Assembly (NCBI RefSeq): GCF_003609635.1
Contig: NZ_MCIA01000007.1
Coordinates: forward strand, 124,001 to 188,000
Direction: 5' to 3'
Length of the DNA stretch: 64,000 bases
DNA from: Lacrimispora algidixylanolytica
Lineage (GTDB): Bacteria > Bacillota > Clostridia > Lachnospirales > Lachnospiraceae
Part shown: piece by piece, positions 35,573-45,156 of the stretch
Numbering within the stretch: the first letter of the stretch is position 1
How the letters are laid out: each line of letters opens with the position of its first letter
Position numbers and translations under genes: made by a program
The notes under the pieces: model-generated
Database searches by the model: none
What the model was told of the DNA's origin: nothing
What the model saw: only the letters and a program-made list of their open reading frames with translations

Positions 35573-35624
35573 AAGCTGCCAGTCTAATCCATTGCTTTTA
35601 GCAAGAGGAGAAGGCTGGCAGCTT
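35573..35624. terminator. Intrinsic terminator between convergent genes
   Basis: AAGCTGCCAG (35573-35582) pairs perfectly with CTGGCAGCTT (35615-35624), followed by TATTCTAT. It lies between the anti-sigma gene and the convergent araC-type gene. Confidence 0.65.
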
Positions 35625-35631
35625 TATTCTA

Positions 35632-36582
35632 TCATTCATTTTTCTTTAATATCTCAGCATACATCCAGCCGTTGTATTTAAATAAAGATTGATCTTTAAT
35701 AATGGACATCTGCTTACGCCACTCTCTTGGTGATTTCCCCATGATAGTAAGAAAGTACCGATTAAAGCTTGAGATGGAATGAAATCCTACCCGCTCAGAG
35801 ATGCTTAAGACGGAGTCTTCTGTCATGCGCAGCAGATCAGCCGCCTTTCGAATTCGTGTGGTATTTAAGTGATCTAAGGGCCTTTTACCTGCAATGGAGG
35901 AGAACAATCTCCGAAAATGAGTGGGGCTTAATCCACATAAGGTTGCTAGGTGTTCCATAGGGAAATCTTCCATATAGTGATACCTGATAAATTCCAGTGC
36001 CGGGGCAATGACCAGAGCATTTTCCGGTTGCTGGTCTTTTTTCTTTTGGTTATGGACGGCAATTCTCATAAGATTAGAGGCCAGTGTTAGGAAAAGACCA
36101 CGAACAGCAAGCTCATACCCGGCTTCCTTGTGTTTCATCTCTTCCATAATTTCGTAAACAAGAGAGTGTATGACCGGATATTTCTCTTTCCCCATAATCA
36201 GGTTTAAATGATGTTCCGAGACAGAGAAAAGCTCTACATTGTGAAGATCTGTGCCATAGAAAAACGGATGAAGAAGCTCTCCCATATCTACAAACAGATA
36301 AGACCATTTGCTATTAGCCCCAGGTGCACTACATGTGGTATGTGGGATGTCGCAAGAAACGGCAGTGATATCTCCTGCCTGAAAAGGAAAAGAGGTATCC
36401 TCAAACTTCATAATTCCGCTGTCCGTCTCACAAATGCCAATCTCAAGGCAATTATGTATATGAAGACGTCCCGAAGGAACGTCGGAGATTCTCCAATGTT
36501 CCCCTGTTAGGAGAAGAACAGGAAAATGAACTGGCAAATCATAATCTCTGAACTCAATAACAGTCTTTTTTTGTCTGGGCAT
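35632..36582 (-). CDS. AraC family transcriptional regulator (cupin + HTH)
   Basis: A 316-residue regulator. The N-terminal cupin (about 30-110) has SGRLHIHNCLEIGICETDSG and a FPFQAGDITAV strand. The C-terminal pair of AraC helix-turn-helix motifs (about 190-290) has MEHLATLCGLSPTHFRRLFS and the family signature VGFHSISSFNRYFLTIMGKSPREWR. It is divergent from the sugar ABC operon and most likely activates that operon on binding a sugar. Confidence 0.92.
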   Translation of the reverse strand: MPRQKKTVIEFRDYDLPVHFPVLLLTGEHWRISDVPSGRLHIHNCLEIGICETDSGIMKFEDTSFPFQAGDITAVSCDIPHTTCSAPGANSKWSYLFVDMGELLHPFFYGTDLHNVELFSVSEHHLNLIMGKEKYPVIHSLVYEIMEEMKHKEAGYELAVRGLFLTLASNLMRIAVHNQKKKDQQPENALVIAPALEFIRYHYMEDFPMEHLATLCGLSPTHFRRLFSSIAGKRPLDHLNTTRIRKAADLLRMTEDSVLSISERVGFHSISSFNRYFLTIMGKSPREWRKQMSIIKDQSLFKYNGWMYAEILKKNE

Positions 36583-36802
36583 ATCTGCTAAATCCCTCCT
36601 GGTTTTAATCTATTAATTATACATGATATATAATTCGAATTTCAACCAAAAAAACTTCAAAATACCATTGATAATACGGAATAAAGCTTGGATTCAAGTG
36701 GGTTTTGAAAAAAAGCTCGAAAGACCGGGAAATATAAATGGTATTTCTCTAGTCTCTAAAATAATAAAAGGTTGAAATTGCATAGTTTTCATATGGATTT
36801 GA

Positions 36803-36832
36803 TTGGAAACAGTATTGTGAATTTTCTATAAT
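36803..36832 (+). promoter_or_regulatory. Promoter of the sugar ABC / GH112 operon
   Basis: TTGGAA (36803-36808) and TATAAT (36827-36832) are spaced 18. The weak -35 fits an activated promoter. Confidence 0.5.
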
Positions 36833-36867
36833 ATAACTATCACTAATTGCACATATGGGGGGATATT

Positions 36868-37824
36868 ATGAAACGTTCTGAAACGCAGAGAAACCCAGGC
36901 AGTTTAAATCAGAGTAAGAAAAATGGGATCCTTCGTTATTTGCAAAGGGATTGGCAGCTTTATGTGCTCATGTTTCTTCCTATGCTTTTTATACTGGTAT
37001 TTAAATTTCTGCCATACAGTGGACTGTCCATCGCGTTTAAAGATTATAAGGTGGCAAAGGGGTATGCAGGGAGTGAATGGGTAGGGTTTTCCATATTCCA
37101 GAAGGTATTTGGAAAAAGGGATTTTGGTCAGGCCGTAGGCAATACGCTTTTGCTAAACGTCCTGGATCTTGTATTCGGATTTCCTATGCCGATTATCTTA
37201 GCCCTCATCCTCAATGAAATTAAAAATCGGTATTTTAAAAGCGTAGTTCAAACTCTTTTGTATTTGCCCCATTTTCTATCCTGGGTCATTATCGGAGGGA
37301 TCGGATATTCTCTGTTTTCTGTTAGCAGCGGCGTGGTTAATGTTTTGATTCAGAATGCCGGAAACAGCCCTATCCCATTTCTTCAGGATAATACTTGGTG
37401 GCTGATTAGTTATGTGCTCATTGGAGTATGGCAGTCCATGGGCTGGGGAACGATTATTTATCTGGCGGCCATTACCGGTGTCAATTCCGAGCTTTATGAG
37501 GCGGCAAGGGTAGATGGCGCAGGACGCTTAAAGCAGTGCCTTCACGTGACAATTCCCTGTATCCGAAGCACCATAGTTACTTTGCTGATTATGAATCTTG
37601 GAAAGCTTATGGGAGGCTCTTTTGAACGGATATATGCACTGGCCAATGCAAAGGCCACTGAATACACCACCACAATTCCTGTTTTGGTATACCGATGGGG
37701 AATTGAGAGTGGGAAATTCAGTGAAGCCACGGCGCTAGGTCTGTTCCAGTCTGTGATTGGTCTGGCTCTGGTCATAGGAGCTGATTACATAGCCAAACGT
37801 CTTGGAGAAGACGGTCTCATATAA
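36868..37824 (+). CDS. Sugar ABC transporter permease (LplB type)
   Basis: A 318-residue membrane permease with six predicted segments. The N-terminal DWQLYVLMFLPMLFILVFKFLPYSGL is the LplB family signature. The EAA loop is LYEAARVDGAGRLKQCLHVTIPCI. The ATG at 36868 follows GGGGGGAT. With the next permease and the large lipoprotein it forms a carbohydrate importer; no ATPase gene is present, so a shared MsmX-type ATPase elsewhere is likely. Confidence 0.92.
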   Translation: MKRSETQRNPGSLNQSKKNGILRYLQRDWQLYVLMFLPMLFILVFKFLPYSGLSIAFKDYKVAKGYAGSEWVGFSIFQKVFGKRDFGQAVGNTLLLNVLDLVFGFPMPIILALILNEIKNRYFKSVVQTLLYLPHFLSWVIIGGIGYSLFSVSSGVVNVLIQNAGNSPIPFLQDNTWWLISYVLIGVWQSMGWGTIIYLAAITGVNSELYEAARVDGAGRLKQCLHVTIPCIRSTIVTLLIMNLGKLMGGSFERIYALANAKATEYTTTIPVLVYRWGIESGKFSEATALGLFQSVIGLALVIGADYIAKRLGEDGLI

Positions 37825-37836
37825 GGAGGAACCATC

Positions 37837-38751
37837 ATGAGCCAAAATCAGTACATAAAACCCAGGGCATGGACGAAAAAAAGAGGAAAAGATCTTTTGG
37901 TTGATCTCTTCTTTTATGGTTTGCTTCTTGCCATTTCAATGACTTGCCTGCTTCCTTTTGTTCATATTTTTGCAAAATCCATTAGTCAGGAAGCCTATGT
38001 CATCGCAAATAAGATTTTTCTAATCCCCAAGGGAATTAATTTCAATGCTTACAAAAAAGTCTTTCAGGATGCCTCCATCGTTCGGTCTTTATATGTATCC
38101 GTGATTGTAACGGCAGCCTTTACAGCCATTGGAACCTTTTTAACCATAAGTTCGGCCTATGCTTTAAGCAGAGTCCAGTTAAAAGGGAGAAAGTTCATGA
38201 CCTTTCTCATTATGTTTACCATGTATTTCACCGCAGGTACCATACCAGATTACTTACTGATGAATAACCTGAATATGCTGGATACTTGGTGGTGCATGAT
38301 TTTACCGCTTTCCTTTGCGGCCTATAATTTTCTGATTATGAAAAATAACTTTAAGGCTTCCATTCCTGACAGCCTGATTGAGTCGGCACTTATAGATGGT
38401 GCCAGTCATTTTAAGATCCTAAGCCACATTGTGGTTCCGTTATCCAAACCTATTATAGCAACGATTTCCTTGTTCTACGCTGTAGGACGTTGGAATGCTT
38501 ATTCCGATGCCTTGTTTTATATCAAGCAGCGGGTGGATCTGCGGCCTTTGCAGCTAAAACTTTATTACTTGGTTGTGGCAGCCAGCGAATCCTTTAAGGC
38601 CGAAGGGGGAACCGCCGTAGGTCAGATTACAAATCCAGAGGTGTTAAAGGCATCCTGCATTATCTTTGCAACATTACCAATTATCTGTATTTATCCCTTT
38701 GTACAACGATATTTTGTTCAGGGAACCATGATAGGTGCAGTAAAAGGTTGA
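37837..38751 (+). CDS. Sugar ABC transporter permease (YtcP type)
   Basis: A 304-residue membrane permease with six predicted segments. Typical features are the LPFVHIFAKSIS start, TAIGTFLTISSAYALSR, and the EAA loop LIESALIDGASHFKILSHIVVPLSKP. AAGGAGG precedes the ATG. It lies 12 bases after the first permease and is its heterodimer partner. Confidence 0.93.
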   Translation: MSQNQYIKPRAWTKKRGKDLLVDLFFYGLLLAISMTCLLPFVHIFAKSISQEAYVIANKIFLIPKGINFNAYKKVFQDASIVRSLYVSVIVTAAFTAIGTFLTISSAYALSRVQLKGRKFMTFLIMFTMYFTAGTIPDYLLMNNLNMLDTWWCMILPLSFAAYNFLIMKNNFKASIPDSLIESALIDGASHFKILSHIVVPLSKPIIATISLFYAVGRWNAYSDALFYIKQRVDLRPLQLKLYYLVVAASESFKAEGGTAVGQITNPEVLKASCIIFATLPIICIYPFVQRYFVQGTMIGAVKG

Positions 38752-38784
38752 TGATATTGGAATGAAAAGAAAAGGAGGGTATTT

Positions 38785-40461
38785 ATGAAAAAAGGGAAGG
38801 TATGGAAGAGGGCGGCAGCCTTTGGTCTTGCATCTGTTATGGCAGCGGGGGTGCTGTCTGGTTGCGGTGCAAAGAAAGAGGTATCTGCCTCTACGGCAAA
38901 TGATAAAAAAGAGGGGGAAACAAATAAGACAGAGGAAGCCAAAGCAGAAACTGGTAGCACTGAATTCACCGATTATTCCAAAGGGTTTCCTGAGAAGGTA
39001 ACCATTAAAATCCCTGTGTATGACAGAGGATTTGAAGGCTGGGATCCGGTAAATAATTATTACACCCGTTGGATTCAAAAGGAATTTGGAGATAAATATA
39101 ATGTAACGGTACAGTATGTAGCAATCAATCGTCAGAAAGAGATTGCAGATTATATGCAGATGATTGCAGCAGGCAATGCACCTGATATCATCTACCATTA
39201 CGACATGCCCCAGGCAGTGAACTATAATTCTGAGGGAGCCATGCAGGAACTTAACTTAGAAGAAATGAAATATTATGCTCCCGATTATCTTAAGAAAGCG
39301 GAGAAAACCATAAACACATACGGAAAATTAGATGAGAAAAACACGTTCTTCTTTGCAGATCGAAATCCCATCTATTATAACTGGGTCACCCTCATCCGTC
39401 AGGATTGGTTGGATCAGGTAGGAAAAGAAAAGCCCACAACAAGAGAGGAGCTTATAGAGGCAGCAAAGGCATGGAAGACAGCAGGACTAGGTAAGCTGGG
39501 TGCTCAGATTGTGAATAAGAGCTATACCTATGAATATCCCTTCATCGGTTCCTCCCCAGATAAAAAAGATCTAAACCAATATCTGGACCTTAATGTGGCA
39601 CCTCTTACCTGGAATGTGACCAAGGATTATTTAAAAGCCATGAATCAAGATTTTAATGATGGAATCCTTGATCCAGAGTTTTATTTAAATGCCGATGACG
39701 CAGCATGGAAAGCCGATTTTGTGGCTGGAAATGTGGGAACCTACTCTTTTTATATCTCCGCAAATACGGACGTTATAAATAGCTTAAAGGCCAACGATCC
39801 CAAGGCAGAAGTCTCCGTCATTAGTCCATCTGCCCAGGCACCAAAAGGAAGCCACCCATACTATTATAAATACCCACCCTACGGAATGGTTATGGGTATT
39901 AATTCAAAGACAGACGAAAAGCAAAGAGCTGCAGTTTGGATGTTCTTAAACTGGATGTCACAGCCTAAGAATCTGTTCTTTTTACAAAATGGTGCAGAAG
40001 GGGTTAACTACACTCTGGATTCCGACGGAATTGCAGTACCTGTTAAGGATTTCAAAGGAGAATCCAAGTTATCCAATAACAATAACAAAGATTATTGGTG
40101 CCTGGTTACAGAGATGACCGATTATGGCAATGATGAGAAAAACCTAAAAGCCAATATTAGACTTCTTGCCCCAGCTGGATACGAGGATTTGGTTACTCAG
40201 TCCTATGATTATGCCAAGGAAGTGGAACAATATGGCCTCATCAGCCCGATTTTCACAAAGAGTATAGAATCCACAGGAGAGTATGCAGCAGACTTAACTG
40301 CCATGTGGCAGGAGTTTTATGTGGATATGATTACCTGTAAGCCAGAGGAACTAGATGCCAAATACGAGAAGTACAGTAAGGAATATTTAGATAATGGATA
40401 TCAGGAAATTCTTGATGAAAAGCAGAAGTTAGTGGATTCTGGAGATTTTATCGCGCAATAA
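38785..40461 (+). CDS. Extracellular solute-binding lipoprotein (LipO / family 1 type)
   Basis: A 558-residue lipoprotein. The signal peptide has lipobox LSGC (Cys28 region, GVLSGCGAK) and a charged linker, then a large sugar-binding domain with QMIAAGNAPDIIYHYD and PTTREELIEAAKAW, typical of LipO-like binding proteins of the LplB/YtcP importers for complex oligosaccharides. AAAGGAGGG precedes the start. A hairpin follows, perhaps keeping its mRNA more abundant than the downstream enzymes. Confidence 0.92.
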   Translation: MKKGKVWKRAAAFGLASVMAAGVLSGCGAKKEVSASTANDKKEGETNKTEEAKAETGSTEFTDYSKGFPEKVTIKIPVYDRGFEGWDPVNNYYTRWIQKEFGDKYNVTVQYVAINRQKEIADYMQMIAAGNAPDIIYHYDMPQAVNYNSEGAMQELNLEEMKYYAPDYLKKAEKTINTYGKLDEKNTFFFADRNPIYYNWVTLIRQDWLDQVGKEKPTTREELIEAAKAWKTAGLGKLGAQIVNKSYTYEYPFIGSSPDKKDLNQYLDLNVAPLTWNVTKDYLKAMNQDFNDGILDPEFYLNADDAAWKADFVAGNVGTYSFYISANTDVINSLKANDPKAEVSVISPSAQAPKGSHPYYYKYPPYGMVMGINSKTDEKQRAAVWMFLNWMSQPKNLFFLQNGAEGVNYTLDSDGIAVPVKDFKGESKLSNNNNKDYWCLVTEMTDYGNDEKNLKANIRLLAPAGYEDLVTQSYDYAKEVEQYGLISPIFTKSIESTGEYAADLTAMWQEFYVDMITCKPEELDAKYEKYSKEYLDNGYQEILDEKQKLVDSGDFIAQ

Positions 40462-40463
40462 GA

Positions 40464-40500
40464 AAAAGGGGCTGTTGCAGATTAGGCATCAGCCCTTTCT
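40464..40500 (+). terminator. Hairpin inside the operon after the binding-protein gene
   Basis: AAAGGGGCTG (from 40465) pairs with CAGCCCTTT (40490-40498), with one extra G. The following CTTA is a weak T run, so partial termination or mRNA stabilisation is more likely than full stop. Confidence 0.45.
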
Positions 40501-40548
40501 TAAAAACAAGGTGGGTGTAACCACTTAGAGACAGTAAAGGGAGTTTTT

Positions 40549-41790
40549 ATGACAGAATATTTATTTCATCAAACAGACAATCAGACCAAAGATTCGATTG
40601 TTGTAAAACCATGTGATTATTATGAGCCCGGTTTGGGCTATGGTTTTTTTACAGAAAAGTCAGCAAAATCGTCTCATTCCTTAAGTTTACCGGAGATTAA
40701 TACAGGTTTTGTTCCAGCTGCTGAGTTTCAGCAAGAAATTCAGATAAAACAAGATGATAAGGGTTGCTTTGTGGAATCCCAGACATTGCCGGCCCAAATT
40801 CCCTTATCTTTTAAAGGGGATGTATCCACTCAAGGAAATTTTCTTCTTACTATCACACTTTATTCGGAGGAGGAAGAAGAAGAGGTCTTGTTGTTTGTTG
40901 GAAGAAGACAGTTGGTCTATCGAGGAAGCTTAAAGTCTAAGGAAGAATGGAGCGGTTCCGTTCCTGTCTCTGTCTGTGATTTTATACCGAGAGGGGAGAC
41001 TGATCGATTTCTGCATCAGGAAGTAGAGGTAACGGTCATAAGCCGGTCAGTACATATAAAAAGGCTAAAAGTTGAATCGTGGCTGGGAAAAACCATATAT
41101 CTTGCCGGTGATTCTACCGTGACGGATCAAAGTGCTGAATATCCTTATACTCCTAATTTAAGCTATGGGGGATGGGGACAGATGCTTCCTGCTTTTTTAG
41201 ATGGTGTTTATGGAGTATCGAATCATTCCCATTCCGGTCTGACCACAGAAAGTTTTCGCGCTGAAGGACATTACAACATTCTTATGGAGCAAATTAAAAG
41301 TGGAGATATCTGCCTGTTTCAATTCGGTCATAACGATCAAAAGCTTGACCATTTAAAAGCGTTTGGAGGTTACCGGGTAAATCTGATTCAATATATAAAA
41401 GAAGTGCGAGAAAAGGGGGCTATTGCGATTCTAGTCACTCCACTGGCAAGAAATAGTTGGTCTGAAGATGGAAGTGTCTATCATGACCTTTTAAAAGAAT
41501 ATGCAGAAGAGGTTATTAGTCTTGGGAGAACCATGTCTGTCCCTGTTGTAGATCTTCATGGCAAGAGCATGGAACTGATAAAGGAGTATGGTCTGGAAGG
41601 TTCGAAACAGTGGTTTTATCCCTTAGATTATACGCACACCAATGATTACGGAGCCTGGAAGATGGCTGGTTTTGTTTGGAAAGAACTGGTTGATTTGGGC
41701 GTAATAGATTCTGACGGGAGTGAAGTTCCTCTCTGGGAGACACCCAAGGAAAATGCCTGGTTATCATATGAAAAAGGAGAACATTTATGA
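40549..41790 (+). CDS. SGNH esterase, rhamnogalacturonan acetylesterase-like (CE12)
   Basis: A 413-residue intracellular enzyme (no signal peptide). An N-terminal beta-rich domain (about 1-175) precedes an SGNH hydrolase domain with nucleophile Ser189 in AGDSTVTD, Gly in YGGWGQMLP, Asn262 in FGHNDQ, and Asp360/His363 in LDYTHTNDYG. This block set matches CE12 enzymes that remove acetyl groups from rhamnogalacturonan. Its stop overlaps the GH112 gene by 4 bases (ATGA). Both sit behind the ABC importer, so it likely deacetylates imported pectin oligosaccharides. Confidence 0.85.
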   Translation: MTEYLFHQTDNQTKDSIVVKPCDYYEPGLGYGFFTEKSAKSSHSLSLPEINTGFVPAAEFQQEIQIKQDDKGCFVESQTLPAQIPLSFKGDVSTQGNFLLTITLYSEEEEEEVLLFVGRRQLVYRGSLKSKEEWSGSVPVSVCDFIPRGETDRFLHQEVEVTVISRSVHIKRLKVESWLGKTIYLAGDSTVTDQSAEYPYTPNLSYGGWGQMLPAFLDGVYGVSNHSHSGLTTESFRAEGHYNILMEQIKSGDICLFQFGHNDQKLDHLKAFGGYRVNLIQYIKEVREKGAIAILVTPLARNSWSEDGSVYHDLLKEYAEEVISLGRTMSVPVVDLHGKSMELIKEYGLEGSKQWFYPLDYTHTNDYGAWKMAGFVWKELVDLGVIDSDGSEVPLWETPKENAWLSYEKGEHL

Positions 41791-43949
41791 GAGAGACAAA
41801 AAGAGGAAGCTTTACGCTTCCAGGAGAATCCGGATATGAAGAACTGACCCTTAACCTGGCTGAGCGATGGGGAGCAGATGTGATCCGTGACAGCGATGGA
41901 ACTGCACTTTCCAGTGAGATCACAGAAGCTGGATTTGGCATTTATTCCACCATCTGTCTCATTCGGGATCATAACGAATGGGCCAATGCTCACAAAGATC
42001 AACTTCAGCAGACCTTCCTGGTCACAGAACCAAGACTTGCTATTTCTCAGGAAGAACCATTCTCCATATCTCTAATGGAAGATTTTTATGAAGATCAGTT
42101 TACCATCAACGACAACCCGGAGTCTCTAGGTTACTGGCAGGTGTACGACCGTACGGAAAATAAGGAGATAGTAAGAAGCTCATGGACTTATGATGCGTTC
42201 ACCGGTCGTGTGAGGCTTATAGAGTTTCAGCCATTTCACCAGTATACCGTAAGCTTTTTCGCATACCGGATATGGGAAGAAATCTCCATGTATAATCACG
42301 TAACCAACAACTGGGATAAAGAGCATCTTATGCCTTTGGACCCAAGACACGAGGAAACCAGGGAATATTTATATGGTTGGCTTAAGACGTGGTGTGAGGA
42401 ACATCCTGCCACAACTGTAGTTCGTTTCACTTCTCTATTTTATAATTTTGTCTGGATATGGGGAAGCAGTGAAAGAAAAAGAAATATATTCAGTGACTGG
42501 GGTTCCTATGACTTTACGGTAAGTCCCAGAGCGCTTATTGAGTTTGAGCAAGAATTTGGCTACGCGCTCACCGCAGAAGATTTCATCAATCAAGGAAAAT
42601 TTCACGTAACTCATATGTCTCCAGGTAAACGACAGTTGGATTATATGGCATTTGTAAACCGGTTTGTGGTGGATTATGGAAAAAGACTGGTAGAACTGGT
42701 TCATAGCTATGAAAAAAAGGCTTATGTATTTTACGATGATAGCTGGATTGGACTAGAGCCATATCACGAAAACTTTAAGGAATTCGGGTTTGACGGCCTG
42801 ATTAAATGTGTATTCTCCGGTTATGAAGCAAGGTTGTGTGCCGGTGCGAAGGTAGATGTTCATGAATTAAGGCTTCACCCCTATCTATTTCCCGTTGGCC
42901 TTGGAGGTGCCCCCACCTTCTGCGAAGGAGGAGATCCTGTAAGAGATGCAAAGGAATACTGGATTCGAGTTCGTCGTGCACTTTTGCGAGAGAAAATTGA
43001 CCGGATTGGTCTTGGTGGTTACCTTCATCTGGTGGAAGGCTATCCCGATTTTTGCAGCTACATAGAAAAGATTGCAGATGAATTTAGAAGACTTAAATCC
43101 TTTCATGAAGATGGTGAGGTTTACTGCCTTCCAATCAAAGTGGCGGTTCTTCATTCCTGGGGGAAACTAAGGTCCTGGACATTATCCGGACATTTTCATG
43201 AAACCCATATGCATGATCTCATACATATCAATGAAGCCTTATCTGGACTTCCAGTGGCTGTGGACTTTATAAGCTTTGAGGATGTTAGACAGGGAGCGTT
43301 AAAGAATGTAGATGTTGTGATCAATGCAGGTGCAGCAGGAACGGCCTGGAGTGGCGGTAATGAATGGTCAGATATTCAGGTCATGGAAGACTTATCAGAC
43401 TTTGTTTCTAAAGGTGGAGTATTGATCGGAGTGAACGAGCCTTCCGCCATAGAAGGGTATCACACGTTCTTTCGTATGTCCCATGTACTGGGAATTGATA
43501 AAGACACGGGCGCCAGAGTGTGCCATGGCCGATATGAAATGTCCGATGAAGAAGTTCCTGGTTTAATTCCCACTGGAAGTAAGCTGCGAAAAGGGAAGAA
43601 TCTCTACCTGACAAGCGAGAATACCCATATACTTGCCATGGAAGAACAGGAACCGGTGATTACATACCATACCTTTGGAACAGGCTGCGGTATTTTCCTA
43701 AGCAGTTTCCAGGTGACCAATGAAAATACCAGACTGCTCTTAAATCTTATGTTGTTTGGCCAAAAGATGGGACTGGATCAGAAATATCTGACGGATAACC
43801 CACAGACAGAATGCGCCTGGTATCCAGATAGCCGAAAGCTGGTTGTAATTAACAACAGTGAATTGGTTCAAAGTACCTGCGTTAAAACTGATTTCGGCGT
43901 ATCTGAAATACGGCTGGAGCCGTTTGATACGGCAGTGATTGAATTTTAA
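41787..43949 (+). CDS. GH112 galactosyl phosphorylase (probably beta-1,4-galactosyl-L-rhamnose phosphorylase)
   Basis: A 720-residue cytoplasmic phosphorylase of family GH112. The TIM-barrel stretch YLYGWLKTWCEEHPATTVVRF and FYNFVWIWGSSERKR is family-typical, and YDDSWIGLEPY (Asp317/318) aligns with the general acid Asp313 of Bifidobacterium lacto-N-biose phosphorylase. A C-terminal glutamine-amidotransferase-like and beta domain completes the usual length. Family members release galactose-1-phosphate from Gal-GlcNAc, Gal-GalNAc or Gal-Rha. The coupled CE12-like esterase favours Gal-beta-1,4-Rha from rhamnogalacturonan-I side chains; this is inference. Confidence 0.88.
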   Translation: MRETKRGSFTLPGESGYEELTLNLAERWGADVIRDSDGTALSSEITEAGFGIYSTICLIRDHNEWANAHKDQLQQTFLVTEPRLAISQEEPFSISLMEDFYEDQFTINDNPESLGYWQVYDRTENKEIVRSSWTYDAFTGRVRLIEFQPFHQYTVSFFAYRIWEEISMYNHVTNNWDKEHLMPLDPRHEETREYLYGWLKTWCEEHPATTVVRFTSLFYNFVWIWGSSERKRNIFSDWGSYDFTVSPRALIEFEQEFGYALTAEDFINQGKFHVTHMSPGKRQLDYMAFVNRFVVDYGKRLVELVHSYEKKAYVFYDDSWIGLEPYHENFKEFGFDGLIKCVFSGYEARLCAGAKVDVHELRLHPYLFPVGLGGAPTFCEGGDPVRDAKEYWIRVRRALLREKIDRIGLGGYLHLVEGYPDFCSYIEKIADEFRRLKSFHEDGEVYCLPIKVAVLHSWGKLRSWTLSGHFHETHMHDLIHINEALSGLPVAVDFISFEDVRQGALKNVDVVINAGAAGTAWSGGNEWSDIQVMEDLSDFVSKGGVLIGVNEPSAIEGYHTFFRMSHVLGIDKDTGARVCHGRYEMSDEEVPGLIPTGSKLRKGKNLYLTSENTHILAMEEQEPVITYHTFGTGCGIFLSSFQVTNENTRLLLNLMLFGQKMGLDQKYLTDNPQTECAWYPDSRKLVVINNSELVQSTCVKTDFGVSEIRLEPFDTAVIEF

Positions 43950-43953
43950 CCCT

Positions 43954-44955
43954 TTATTTTACTTTCTTTAACACTTTAAACCCAACATTCTTACTAAGCT
44001 GGTCCAGGCTTATAAGATCCTCAATGAAAAGACAGCCAGGTTGTAGGTTGCTGCTTACTAGAACCTTAGCCACTTCCCCAGCTACCAACCCTGTAAATCT
44101 GGCTTCATCATTCCCTATGACTCGAAGGATTTTACCCTGGGCTTCTGCTGAGGCCATGAACATATCTGAACCTATAATCGGCTTTTTCATGGTCTTTCGT
44201 ATGGCAGACTGTATCCATTTCCATTGAAAGACATGCATCAAGTTTGCTTTTTGCATAAAATGAAGAAAGCGGCTTAAGAAGGCCACATCAAATCCAAAGT
44301 AAGTGGTATAGATAACATCTTCGTTCCTTCTATTTAACATGTGTTGATCCACAAAGTTAAAGTTATAGGTTGGAAGTGATTTGTTTTTGTATCTGGTAGC
44401 CGAAGACATGGAAAAAGGTTTTAATTTCTTATATTTTTTATGAATGTAGGGGCTTGTAAATTGCTTCAAAGTCCAGGAAATAGCCTCATCCCCATGCTTG
44501 TCCCCCATACCAAGGATTACATGAAGCTGAACTTCTGCAGGAGTGGTCAAATATTTGGTTAATTCCTGAGCCAATAGATTCGTGATTCCTGGGGCAAGGC
44601 CGATTCCTAATACTACGGAGGACTGGTTAATGTCTAGTGCAAGTACATGGTTAATGAAATCAGAGTTGGCCGTTATATCCATATAGACCATACCATTTTC
44701 GTTGCAGTATTTTATCAGCTTTGTATCTGTTTGGTCGACACATACAATCAGTGTTTTCACATCTTCAAGAAGTGTCCAGTCGGGATCTTTTATATCTAAA
44801 ATCCGTATCTCACAATCGATTCCATTGGTTTTCATAAATGCAGTTATTTTTTCCTGGCTGCGTCCTGCCAGTATAAGTGCTTCCCCTTTTAAGGCACGGG
44901 TGATATATTGTCCTACCTGACCGTGTCCTCCGATTATCATAATTTTATTTCTCAT
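43954..44955 (-). CDS. Saccharopine dehydrogenase-like NAD(P)-binding protein
   Basis: A 333-residue oxidoreductase-like protein. The N-terminal Rossmann motif is MIIGGHGQVGQYITRAL (residues 5-21), with AGRSQEKI for the ribose. VYMDITANSDFI and VVLGIGLAPGITNLLAQEL are typical of the Sacchrp_dh_NADP family. The ATG at 44955 is chosen as the Rossmann start; a TTG at 45024 gives an unlikely extension. The substrate is unknown. It is a single gene, convergent with the GH112 gene 4 bases away. Confidence 0.8.
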   Translation of the reverse strand: MRNKIMIIGGHGQVGQYITRALKGEALILAGRSQEKITAFMKTNGIDCEIRILDIKDPDWTLLEDVKTLIVCVDQTDTKLIKYCNENGMVYMDITANSDFINHVLALDINQSSVVLGIGLAPGITNLLAQELTKYLTTPAEVQLHVILGMGDKHGDEAISWTLKQFTSPYIHKKYKKLKPFSMSSATRYKNKSLPTYNFNFVDQHMLNRRNEDVIYTTYFGFDVAFLSRFLHFMQKANLMHVFQWKWIQSAIRKTMKKPIIGSDMFMASAEAQGKILRVIGNDEARFTGLVAGEVAKVLVSSNLQPGCLFIEDLISLDQLSKNVGFKVLKKVK

Positions 44956-45156
44956 AGATTCATCCGTCTCCTTTTGTATTTTATTGATAGTTATGAATAA
45001 AATAGATTTTATGGAATCTCTCAAGCGCCACGTTCTATATAGGTGTATTATACCATTTTAAATTAGTTTCATGTCTAAGACATTATATAGGCTTGAAAAA
45101 TAGAAAGCCGTATCAAAGAATTTCTGATATAATGAGTTCAAACAGGGGGACTCGAA

